Below, piece after piece: positions 1 to 6,768 of a stretch of 12,585 nucleotides of DNA. A program made the position numbers and the translations under genes. The notes beneath the pieces were generated by a model that saw only the letters and a list, made by a program, of their open reading frames with translations, searched no databases and had not been told where the DNA came from. The stretch is from JBJXHB01 sp046160725 (lineage in GTDB: Bacteria > Pseudomonadota > Gammaproteobacteria > Burkholderiales > Burkholderiaceae_C). Position 1 is the stretch's first letter; each line of letters opens with the position of its first letter. Where the stretch lies: contig JBJXHB010000486.1 of assembly GCA_046160725.1 (NCBI GenBank), positions 1 through 12,585 on the forward strand, given 5' to 3'.

Positions 1-192
1 TTCCTTGCGCTCGTCATAGCGGCGCATCACCTGGCGCTGGGTGTACCCGGTGGCATCGGCAATAGCCCACCAGATCACCGCCAGCACGAAGGGCGAGACC
101 ACCCACCACCACGACCAGGCTGCGACAGGACCGACCTCGGCCCAGCGCAACCCCACCAGCAGTACACCAATCACCACAAAGGCCATGGGCAT
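1..192 (-). CDS. Small Trp-rich membrane protein (5' part, runs off left edge)
   Basis: Reading leftward from the ATG at 192-190, the frame stays open to base 1 and gives 64 residues without a stop. The start is supported by a GGGGGAG Shine-Dalgarno sequence (plus-strand bases 196-202) a few bases before the ATG; a second in-frame ATG lies two codons in. The protein has a hydrophobic segment at about residues 3-15 and a second at about 27-46. It has seven tryptophans (17, 26, 28, 29, 30, 41, 42), followed by a polar tail with YTQRQ and a charged RRYDERKE end. This pattern matches the small Trp-rich protein family (TIGR04438 as I recall it), known from Burkholderiales and without an assigned function. 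It is probably an inner-membrane protein. It is divergent from the cytochrome gene with 110 bases between start codons. The C-terminus lies outside the window; these proteins are short, so little should be missing. Confidence 0.82.
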   Translation of the reverse strand, partial: MPMAFVVIGVLLVGLRWAEVGPVAAWSWWWVVSPFVLAVIWWAIADATGYTQRQVMRRYDERKE

Positions 193-302
193 GGTCTCCC
201 CCAGGCGGCCGTCATTGCGCAAGCCCTGCGTCAACCCCGGCCGATAGAATTCCGTTGGACGGCAATGTACGCCACCCCTTCAACTGCCCTCAAAAGGAAC
301 TC

Positions 303-608
303 ATGAAGCATCTCGCCCTTGTTGCGGCTTTCGGCATCCTGGCCGCCGGCCCCGTCCTGGCCAGCCAGGACCTGGCCCAGAAGAAGAACTGCATGGCCTG
401 CCATGCGGTCGACAAGAAGCTGGTCGGCCCGTCCTACCAGGACGTCGCCAAGAAGTACGCCGGCCAGAAGGAAGCCGCGGCCAAGATGGCCGAGAAGATC
501 CAGAAGGGCGGTACCGGTGCCTGGGGCCAGGTGCCAATGCCGGCGAACCCGCAGGTCAGCGCCGACGAGGCCAAGGTCCTGGCCGCCTGGGTGCTGGCGA
601 CCAAGTAG
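303..608 (+). CDS. Periplasmic class I cytochrome c (c551/c552-like)
   Basis: This 101-residue protein is a small soluble monohaem electron carrier. Residues 1-20 look like a Sec signal peptide (MKHLALVAAF then a small-residue end ...GPVLA), with likely cleavage before SQD, leaving about 81 residues, the usual size of c551/c552. The haem-binding CxxCH is C30-M-A-C33-H34. The probable distal ligand is M79 in the VPMP motif, near the end as expected for this class. The start at 303 is chosen because AAGGAA lies just upstream and the signal peptide begins there; an upstream extension would put 16 residues in front of the signal. A TAGAAT at 245-250 could be a -10 box, but no matching -35 is seen. 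It probably passes electrons from the bc1 complex to a terminal oxidase or reductase; the partner cannot be read from the window. It stands alone and ends at a hairpin terminator. Confidence 0.93.
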   Translation: MKHLALVAAFGILAAGPVLASQDLAQKKNCMACHAVDKKLVGPSYQDVAKKYAGQKEAAAKMAEKIQKGGTGAWGQVPMPANPQVSADEAKVLAAWVLATK

Positions 609-632
609 TCCGCCATTCCTGATGCAACGACA

Positions 633-654
633 AAGGCCCCGCTTGCGGGGCCTT
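633..654. terminator. Bidirectional rho-independent-type hairpin
   Basis: A perfect 9-bp stem, AAGGCCCCG paired with CGGGGCCTT, closes a 4-base CTTG loop. It begins 24 bases after the cytochrome stop codon and lies about 55 bases beyond the acs stop on the other strand, so it sits between two convergent genes. The T tract is weak on the plus strand (CCTTCGTCAT) and slightly better on the minus strand (CCTTTGTCGTT). The AAGG...CCTT ends give short A and T runs in both directions, typical of a shared terminator. Confidence 0.72.
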
Positions 655-708
655 CGTCATGGTGGGGTGCCACGCCGCCACGTCAGGCGGGTCTGGCGCA
701 CCGCCCGC

Positions 709-2670
709 TTACAACGGCTCGGCCAGCTGAGCCAGGATGGCCGGGTTTTCCAGCGTCGAGGTGTCCTGGGTGATCGCCTCGCCCTTGGCGATCGACCGCA
801 GCAAGCGGCGCATGATCTTGCCGCTGCGGGTCTTGGGCAGGTTGTCGCCGAACCGGATGTCCTTGGGCTTGGCGATCGGTCCGATTTCCTTGGCCACCCA
901 ATTGCGCAGCTCGGTGGCGATCTTCTTCGCCTCGTCGCCGGTCGGCCGGCTGCGCTTGAGCACCACGAAGGCACAGATCGCCTCTCCCGTGGTGTCGTCC
1001 GGGCGCCCTACGACGGCGGCCTCGGCCACCAGCTCGGTGCAGCTGACGAGGGCGGACTCGATCTCCATCGTCCCCATGCGGTGGCCGCTGACGTTCAGGA
1101 CGTCGTCAATGCGGCCGGTGATGGTGAAGTAGCCGGTTTCCTTGTCGCGGATGGCGCCGTCGCCGGCCAGGTAGTAGCCCTTGAGCTCGGGCGGGTAGTA
1201 GCTCTTCTTGAAGCGCTCCGGGTCGCCCCAGATGGTGCGGATCATGCTGGGCCAGGGCTTCTTGATCACCAGGATGCCACCAGAGCCGTTGGGCACATCG
1301 GTGCCGGTCTCGTCCACGATGGCCGCCGCAATGCCCGGGAAGGGCAAGGTGCAGGAACCCGGCACCATCGGCGTGGCACCTGGCAACGGCGTAATGACAT
1401 GCCCACCGGTCTCGGTCTGCCAGAAGGTATCCACGATCGGGCAACGGGCGCCGCCGACGTTCTGGTAGTACCACTCCCAGGCTGCCGGGTTGATCGGCTC
1501 GCCGACCGAGCCCAGCAGGCGCAGGCTGCTCAGGTCGCTGTGGCGCGGATGCACCGCGTCGTTGGACTCTGCAACCTTGATGAGCGAGCGGATGGCCGTT
1601 GGCGCCGTGTAGAAGACGCTGACCCTATGCTTCTCGATGGTCTTCCAGAAGCGTGCCGCATCCGGGTAGGTCGGCACGCCCTCGAACACGATCTCGGTGC
1701 CACCCAGGGCCAGCGGGCCGTAGGCGATGTAGGTATGACCAGTGACCCAACCGATGTCGGCCGTGCACCAGAAGACATCGCTGTCTTTCAGGTCAAAGGT
1801 CCACTTGGTTGTCAGCGCCGCATGCAGCAGGTAGCCGCCGGTCGAATGCTGCACGCCCTTGGGCTTGCCGGTGGAGCCGGATGTGTACAGCAGGAACAGC
1901 GGATGCTCGGCGCCGACCCACTCCGGCTCGCACTGGTCAGGCTGGTCGGCCACGGCGTCGTGGAGCCAGACATCCCGCCCGGCCTGGAAGGCCACGTTGC
2001 CGCCGGTGCGGCGGTAGACGATCACGTTGCGGATGGTGTCGCAGCCGCCGAGCGCCAGGGCCTCGTCGACGATGGCCTTGAGCGGCAGCGCCTTGCCACC
2101 GCGCATCTGCTCGTCGGCGGCAATCACCATCACGGCACCGGCATCGTTGATGCGGTCGCGCAGGCTCTGCGCCGAGAAGCCGCCGAACACCACGGAGTGG
2201 GTCGCGCCAATGCGGGCACAGGCCTGCATGGCCACCACGCCCTCGACGCTCATCGGCATGTAGATGACGACCCGGTCGCCCTTGCCGACGCCGCGGGCCT
2301 TCAGTGCATTGGCCAGGCGGCAGGTCCGGGCCAGCAGGTCGGCATAGGTGACGCGGGTCACCGCGCCGTCGTCGGCCTCGAAGATGATGGCGGTGCGGTC
2401 CGCCCGGCCGCCCAGCACATGGCGGTCCAGGCAGTTGTAGGACACATTCAAGGTGCCGTCCTCGAACCAGCGGAAGAACGGCGCCTCGCTGTCGTTCAGA
2501 GACTGGGTGAACGGCGTTTTCCAGGTCAGCAGTTCGCGGGCCAGGTCGGCCCAGTAGCCGGCGTAGTCCTGGTCGGCCTTGGCACACAGCGCGTCGTATG
2601 CCGCCATGCCGGAAACAGCGGCACCACTCACCAGACTCTGGGGCGGCAGATAGGTCTTCAGATCGCTCAT
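709..2670 (-). CDS. acs: Acetyl-CoA synthetase (AMP-forming)
   Basis: This 653-residue protein has the full length usual for Acs (about 650). It activates acetate to acetyl-AMP and then acetyl-CoA in the cytoplasm (EC 6.2.1.1). Motifs of the adenylate-forming family appear in order: the P-loop LYTSGSTGKPKG at 261-272; the GWVTGHTY segment at 307-314; FWQTETGG at 416-423, whose W417 matches the Trp that closes the small acetate pocket and argues against propionyl or longer substrates; the hinge region GRIDDVLNVSGHR at 519-531; and the C-terminal PKTRSGK at 612-618. K618 is the adenylation lysine, which in characterised Acs proteins is switched off by acetylation. The start at 2670 is preceded by AAGGAAG and gives the typical MSDLKTYLPP opening. 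The gene is a single transcription unit ending at the hairpin shared with the cytochrome gene. It is divergent from fumarase, so both neighbours serve acetate oxidation through the TCA cycle. Confidence 0.97.
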   Translation of the reverse strand: MSDLKTYLPPQSLVSGAAVSGMAAYDALCAKADQDYAGYWADLARELLTWKTPFTQSLNDSEAPFFRWFEDGTLNVSYNCLDRHVLGGRADRTAIIFEADDGAVTRVTYADLLARTCRLANALKARGVGKGDRVVIYMPMSVEGVVAMQACARIGATHSVVFGGFSAQSLRDRINDAGAVMVIAADEQMRGGKALPLKAIVDEALALGGCDTIRNVIVYRRTGGNVAFQAGRDVWLHDAVADQPDQCEPEWVGAEHPLFLLYTSGSTGKPKGVQHSTGGYLLHAALTTKWTFDLKDSDVFWCTADIGWVTGHTYIAYGPLALGGTEIVFEGVPTYPDAARFWKTIEKHRVSVFYTAPTAIRSLIKVAESNDAVHPRHSDLSSLRLLGSVGEPINPAAWEWYYQNVGGARCPIVDTFWQTETGGHVITPLPGATPMVPGSCTLPFPGIAAAIVDETGTDVPNGSGGILVIKKPWPSMIRTIWGDPERFKKSYYPPELKGYYLAGDGAIRDKETGYFTITGRIDDVLNVSGHRMGTMEIESALVSCTELVAEAAVVGRPDDTTGEAICAFVVLKRSRPTGDEAKKIATELRNWVAKEIGPIAKPKDIRFGDNLPKTRSGKIMRRLLRSIAKGEAITQDTSTLENPAILAQLAEPL

Positions 2671-2711
2671 GTGCAGCTTCCTTGTCGTCTCGTCAGTCAA
2701 CCCCCAACCAT

Positions 2712-2729
2712 AGGTAAAGGCTCTTACCT
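2712..2729. promoter_or_regulatory. Perfect dyad AGGTAA-N6-TTACCT upstream of acs
   Basis: AGGTAA (2712-2717) and TTACCT (2724-2729) form a perfect 6-bp inverted repeat around a 6-base spacer. The repeat centre lies about 50 bases before the acs ATG, in the acs/fumarase divergent interval. It is AT-richer than its surroundings, so it stands out from background. It could be a transcription-factor operator or a small hairpin in the acs leader. I do not recognise it as the site of a named regulator. Confidence 0.35.
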
Positions 2730-2735
2730 CTGCCT

Positions 2736-2765
2736 GACGGTAGCACCGTCGGCCGGGAAGCGGCC
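2736..2765. promoter_or_regulatory. Two adjacent dyads in the acs/fumarase interval
   Basis: GACGGT (2736-2741) and ACCGTC (2745-2750) form a perfect 6-bp inverted repeat with a 3-base spacer. Directly next to it, GGCCG (2751-2755) and CGGCC (2761-2765) form a 5-bp repeat with a 5-base spacer. With the dyad at 2712-2729 this makes three consecutive potential hairpins 40-100 bases before acs. The second is GC-rich and could be chance. The function is unknown; a structured leader or operators are both possible. Confidence 0.28.
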
Positions 2766-2869
2766 CATCGGGCAATCCCAGGACGCCGGCTCGCGCGGCC
2801 ACACCGGCGCTCGCCGCCAGCGGGACCCCTTCGATAAACTGCCCCATACCCGATGCCCGAAAGCAGACC

Positions 2870-4396
2870 ATGACCACCACCATCCGCCGCGACGACCTGG
2901 TTGCCACCGTGGCCGCGGCGCTGCAGTACATCAGCTGCTATCACCCGGTCGACTACATCGCCCACCTGGCCCGTGCCTATGAGCGCGAGCAGGGCCCCGC
3001 TGCCCGTGACGCGATTGCGCAAATCCTGACCAACAGCCGCATGTGTGCCGAGGGCCGGCGCCCGATCTGCCAGGACACGGGCATCGTCAATGTGTTCCTG
3101 AAGGTCGGCATGGATGTGCGCTGGGAGGGCTTTGATGGCTCGATCGAGGATGCCGTCAACGAAGGCGTGCGGCGTGCCTACCTGGACGCGGACAACCCGC
3201 TGCGGGCTTCGGTGCTGGCGGACCCGCTGTTCGACCGGCGCAACACCCGCGACAACACGCCCGCCGTGGTGCAGATGGAGATCGTGCCGGGCGACCAGCT
3301 GGACGTCACGGTCGCAGCCAAGGGTGGCGGCAGCGAGAACAAGAGCAAGATGGCCATGCTCAACCCCAGCGACTCCCTGGTCGACTGGGTGCTCAAGACG
3401 GTTCCCACCATGGGCGCCGGCTGGTGCCCGCCGGGTATGTTGGGCATTGGCGTCGGCGGCACCGCGGAAAAGGCGGTGTTGATGGCCAAGCAGGCGCTGA
3501 TGGACGACCTGGACATGCACGAGTTGTTGCAGCGCGGGCCGGCCAGCAAGCTGGAGGCCCTGCGCGTCGAGCTGTACGAGAAGGTCAATGCGCTGGGCAT
3601 CGGGGCCCAGGGCCTGGGCGGCCTGACCACGGTGCTGGACGTCAAGATCCGCACCTGGCCCACCCACGCGGCCAGCCTGCCGGTGGCGATGATCCCGAAC
3701 TGCGCCGCGACGCGCCATGCCCATGTGGTGATGGACGGCTCCGGCCCGGCCTACCTGGACCCGCCGGACCTGTCGCTGTGGCCCGATGTCGACTGGGCGC
3801 CGGACTACAACAAGAGCCGCAAGGTCGACCTCGACCGCCTCACACCGGCCGAGGTGGCGGCCTGGAAGCCGGGCGAGACGCTGCTGCTGTCGGGCAAGTT
3901 GCTGACCGGCCGCGACGCCGCCCACAAGCGCATCCAGGACATGCTGGCCCGGGGCGAGCCGCTGCCGGTGGACTTCACCAACCGCGTCATCTACTACGTC
4001 GGCCCGGTCGACCCGGTGCGCGACGAGGTGGTGGGCCCTGCCGGCCCGACCACCGCCACCCGCATGGACAAGTTCACCGACATGATGCTGGCCCGCACCG
4101 GCCTGATCGCCATGGTCGGCAAGGCCGAGCGTGGCCCGGTCGCCATCCAGGCCATCCGTCAGCACAAGGTCGCCTATCTGATGGCGGTGGGCGGTGCGGC
4201 CTATTTGGTGGCCAAGGCCATCAAGGGCGCCAAGGTGGTCGGCTTTGCCGACCTGGGCATGGAAGCCATCTACGAGTTCGACGTGCGCGATATGCCGGTC
4301 ACCGTGGCGGTGGACAGCAGCGGCACCAGCGTGCACGAAACCGGCCCCAAGGAATGGGCGGGGCGCATCGCCGGCATTCCGGTGGTCACCGCCTGA
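2870..4396 (+). CDS. fumA: Fumarate hydratase class I ([4Fe-4S])
   Basis: This 508-residue protein interconverts fumarate and L-malate in the TCA cycle (EC 4.2.1.2). It is the oxygen-sensitive iron-sulfur class, unrelated to FumC. Three cysteines match the cluster ligands by context and spacing: C67 in PICQDTG, C186 in GWCPPG and C278 in PNCAATRH. D69 in the QDTG motif corresponds to a known active-site aspartate. The N-terminal cluster domain covers roughly residues 1-340. The C-terminal alpha/beta domain carries GPTTATRMD at 392-400 and the ETGPKEW stretch near the end. Length is typical of the Burkholderiales form and shorter than E. coli FumA (548). The ATG at 2870 gives the familiar MTTxIR opening but has only a weak Shine-Dalgarno (GAAAGCAG). 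It is divergent from acs, and its last 11 bases overlap the convergent gene at 4386-5441, with no terminator between. The class assignment is firm; the symbol fumA is by analogy. Confidence 0.95.
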   Translation: MTTTIRRDDLVATVAAALQYISCYHPVDYIAHLARAYEREQGPAARDAIAQILTNSRMCAEGRRPICQDTGIVNVFLKVGMDVRWEGFDGSIEDAVNEGVRRAYLDADNPLRASVLADPLFDRRNTRDNTPAVVQMEIVPGDQLDVTVAAKGGGSENKSKMAMLNPSDSLVDWVLKTVPTMGAGWCPPGMLGIGVGGTAEKAVLMAKQALMDDLDMHELLQRGPASKLEALRVELYEKVNALGIGAQGLGGLTTVLDVKIRTWPTHAASLPVAMIPNCAATRHAHVVMDGSGPAYLDPPDLSLWPDVDWAPDYNKSRKVDLDRLTPAEVAAWKPGETLLLSGKLLTGRDAAHKRIQDMLARGEPLPVDFTNRVIYYVGPVDPVRDEVVGPAGPTTATRMDKFTDMMLARTGLIAMVGKAERGPVAIQAIRQHKVAYLMAVGGAAYLVAKAIKGAKVVGFADLGMEAIYEFDVRDMPVTVAVDSSGTSVHETGPKEWAGRIAGIPVVTA

Positions 4397-5441
4397 GCGC
4401 TGTCAGGCGCTGTCGCAGCTTTTCCCACCCAGCCGCCGGCGCCAGCGTCGCGGGCAGCAGCATCAGCTCACGGCCCTCGGCATTGCCGAGCCACCAGGCC
4501 GGCGCATCGGTCGGCCGGAAGCCGTCGCGTTCGCTGCCACCAATCAAGGCCTGGTCGTGGCGACGCTGAAGATCCTCGGCCAGATTGGCCTGCTCAAAAC
4601 GGGCCACGTCCGACCATGCCACCCGGCGGGCGCCGAACCAGGAGGCGTCGCAGACGCCGCGCTCGTCCCAGGCCAGACGCCGGCTGCGCGACCGCAGCAG
4701 GGCCACGGTGGCCAGCAGCAGCAGCCCAGCGACCATGGTCAGGCCAACGGCCATCTCGGCCAGCGACGCACCGCCACCGAACACCGCGCCGGCTCCCACC
4801 AGAAGCGCAATGGCGCCGAACATCGCCACCCCCAGGCGCAACGCGCGACGGTCGGTTGCGGTCTCAACCAGCACCTGGTCCTGTGGCGCTGCACGCCCAG
4901 GCGCGCCCGCCGGCGGCGCATCGGAGGTCACCCACTGCCCGGCCTGCCAGGTCAGGTCCTCGCCCCAGCGGCGACGCCACAGCCAGACCGCCAGCACCAG
5001 GGTCGGCACACTCGACGCCAGCGCCAGCGCCAATGTCATGGCATCTCCAAACGTGGAGATCACCGTCAGGCGGCCTGGCTCATCCGGATGGCGGGCCAGC
5101 TCGACCGCCCCAAAGACACGCAGGCCGTCCAGCGGCTCTCTTGGCACCACGATGCGCGCGTGCGCGTCGTCGCGCGGCGTGACATGGTCGGGCCGATGCA
5201 CCGGCCCGAGCAGGGGCAGCAGGTCGCGCCGGATTTCCAGTTCCACCCAGTCGCGGCTGGACAGGTTGGTGACCTCTGCCGGATGGCGGCTCCAATGCCG
5301 GCGCACCTCCAGGCTGTCCCGCAGGCTGGCCGCTCCATGCCAGAACCACAGCGCCGCCTGCACCGCCAGCAGAGCGGCCACGCTCTTGAAAACCCATCTC
5401 AGACCCTGCCACCAGCCGGCCAGTGTGCTCTGTGCATTCAT
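4386..5441 (-). CDS. Four-TM membrane protein, DUF3592-like with PH-like C-terminus
   Basis: I do not recognise a function. The 351-residue protein has a TM helix at about 17-36, a probably extracytoplasmic domain of about 95 residues (rich in charged and beta-prone stretches), a second TM at about 132-156 ending in LWRRRWG, and a Pro/Ala-rich linker (174-190). A TM hairpin follows at about 202-222 and 229-249, then a cytoplasmic tail of about 100 residues beginning RSRSRRLAWDERGV. The first half resembles the two-TM layout of DUF3592 proteins. The tail, with strands such as GVCDASWFGARRVAWSDVARFE, resembles bacterial PH-like domains; both are inferences from pattern. The start at 5441 has a weak GGTGA upstream; an in-frame ATG at 5477 would add 12 residues. 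It lies 64 bases after the MscS-type gene and is probably co-transcribed with it. Its stop codon lies inside the fumarase 3' end on the other strand. Confidence 0.8.
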   Translation of the reverse strand: MNAQSTLAGWWQGLRWVFKSVAALLAVQAALWFWHGAASLRDSLEVRRHWSRHPAEVTNLSSRDWVELEIRRDLLPLLGPVHRPDHVTPRDDAHARIVVPREPLDGLRVFGAVELARHPDEPGRLTVISTFGDAMTLALALASSVPTLVLAVWLWRRRWGEDLTWQAGQWVTSDAPPAGAPGRAAPQDQVLVETATDRRALRLGVAMFGAIALLVGAGAVFGGGASLAEMAVGLTMVAGLLLLATVALLRSRSRRLAWDERGVCDASWFGARRVAWSDVARFEQANLAEDLQRRHDQALIGGSERDGFRPTDAPAWWLGNAEGRELMLLPATLAPAAGWEKLRQRLTALRR

Positions 5442-5505
5442 GGTGTCACCGTAGCGAGTTGGCGATGGACCCGCCATCCCCAGAAGCAGCCTGCGGCACC
5501 GCCGA

Positions 5506-6768
5506 TCAGGCCTGATGCACCACGCGCTGCGGAAACGGTATCTCCACACCGCGGACGTTTAATGCCGCCAGAACGGCGAGATTGACTTCCGACCGCACGT
5601 TGCCGGTGCCGTTGTGCGAGTCGTCGATCCAGAACACCAGCGTCAACTCCAGCCCATCCGCAGCGAAAGCCGTCAGCTGAACCGATGGCGCTGGCTCCGC
5701 CAGCACCCGTGGCACGGCCAGCATGACACCGACCAGGGCCGGCATCAGCGATGCCAGGTCGGTGCCGTAGGCCACCTGCACCGAGCTGGTCAGCGCGACC
5801 TTCGGGTCGGCCAGCGAGTTGCTTTCAACCCGCTGGGTAATCAGCATCTCATTGGGCACGATGCTTTCCCGGCCGGTCGGGCTGCGGATGACGGTGTAGC
5901 GGGTCTTGATGTCGGTGATGCGGCCCTCGAAATTGTCGACCTTGACCACATCGCCGATGCGCAGGCTGCGCTCGGCCAGGATGACAAAGCCGGATACATA
6001 GTTGGCCGCCAGCCGTTGCAGGCCCAGGCCGATGCCGACGCCCAACGCACCGCCCAGCACGGACAACGCGGTCAGCGGTATGCCGGCTGCAGACAAGGCC
6101 AGAAGCAGCCCCACCAGCAGCAGCACCGCACGGGTGCCGTTGGCCGCGATCTTGCGCACCGACAGGTCGACATTGCCCGGCGCGGACAGCAGCCGCGACT
6201 CCAGCGCCGCCGACAGCCACAGGGCCAGTACCAGCACACCGCCGGCGGTCAATGCGCCCTCCAGCATGCGCCGCAGCGACAGCTTCTCGCCGCCGATGTG
6301 CCAGCTGATACTGTCCAGTTCGGTCAGCAGCAGCGGCAACAGGTTGGTGACCCACAACACCACCGCGATCCAGGCGATCCAAGAGAAGCTGCGCTCCATG
6401 GCTCGCACCAGGCCAGAGCCGGGAAAAGCCCGCCGCAGCACCTGGGCCACCAGCCGGATCACCGCCAGCGACAGCAGCACCGGCACCGCCACCCGCAGCA
6501 GCGCGATCGGAACCTGGTCATTCAAGGCCCAGCGCGCGGCCAGCACCAGCAGCAGCGCGGTCATCGGATACAACACGCCGTCGTAGCCGCGGGCGCCGAA
6601 GAAGATGCTGACGCGCCCCGCCGCATCTCTGCGCGCGCCGCCACGCACAACCAGCCAGGTCAGACCAAGACAGGCCAGCAGAACGGCAAACTCGACCAGC
6701 GCGCCCGGCCGGGTCAGCGCGGTCCACAACTCCGCCAGGCTCTGTACCGCGTGCAGGTCGGTCGCCAT
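5506..6768 (-). CDS. MscS-family mechanosensitive ion channel
   Basis: This 420-residue inner-membrane protein is longer than E. coli MscS (286) and has extra N-terminal helices. I count about seven TM segments (near 24-41, 66-80, 88-110, 127-148, 168-190, 211-229 and the pore helix). The pore helix, about 232-264, shows the Gly/Ala-packed pattern (VLGGALGVGIGLGLQRLAAN) followed by YVSGFVIL. The MscS beta domain follows (ERSLRIGDVVKVDNFEGRI, then IVPNEMLITQ at 303-312), and the C-terminal alpha/beta domain ends in GVEIPFPQRVVH. The family opens under membrane tension to release solutes in hypo-osmotic shock; the extra helices place this nearer YnaI/YbiO-type channels. The ATG at 6768 is preferred over the GTG one codon upstream because GGAGG lies 4 bases before it. 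The start shares one base with the stop of the deacetylase-family gene (TGATG), so translation is probably coupled. Confidence 0.94.
   Translation of the reverse strand: MATDLHAVQSLAELWTALTRPGALVEFAVLLACLGLTWLVVRGGARRDAAGRVSIFFGARGYDGVLYPMTALLLVLAARWALNDQVPIALLRVAVPVLLSLAVIRLVAQVLRRAFPGSGLVRAMERSFSWIAWIAVVLWVTNLLPLLLTELDSISWHIGGEKLSLRRMLEGALTAGGVLVLALWLSAALESRLLSAPGNVDLSVRKIAANGTRAVLLLVGLLLALSAAGIPLTALSVLGGALGVGIGLGLQRLAANYVSGFVILAERSLRIGDVVKVDNFEGRITDIKTRYTVIRSPTGRESIVPNEMLITQRVESNSLADPKVALTSSVQVAYGTDLASLMPALVGVMLAVPRVLAEPAPSVQLTAFAADGLELTLVFWIDDSHNGTGNVRSEVNLAVLAALNVRGVEIPFPQRVVHQA

Noticed and set aside
245..250. TAGAAT as a -10 box for the cytochrome gene
   Set aside because: It matches the consensus at five of six positions, but no -35-like hexamer lies 16-18 bases upstream, so I do not list it as a promoter.
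319..2982. Very long open frame on the plus strand across the cytochrome gene and antisense to acs
   Set aside because: It is the mirror of a high-GC coding frame: composition is Arg/Ala/Gly/His-rich with no family motif, and it covers three genuine features including a terminator.
2693..4336. Long minus-strand open frame antisense to fumarase
   Set aside because: Same cause. The sequence is low in information (His/Val/Ala/Gln repeats), while the plus strand encodes an unmistakable class I fumarase.
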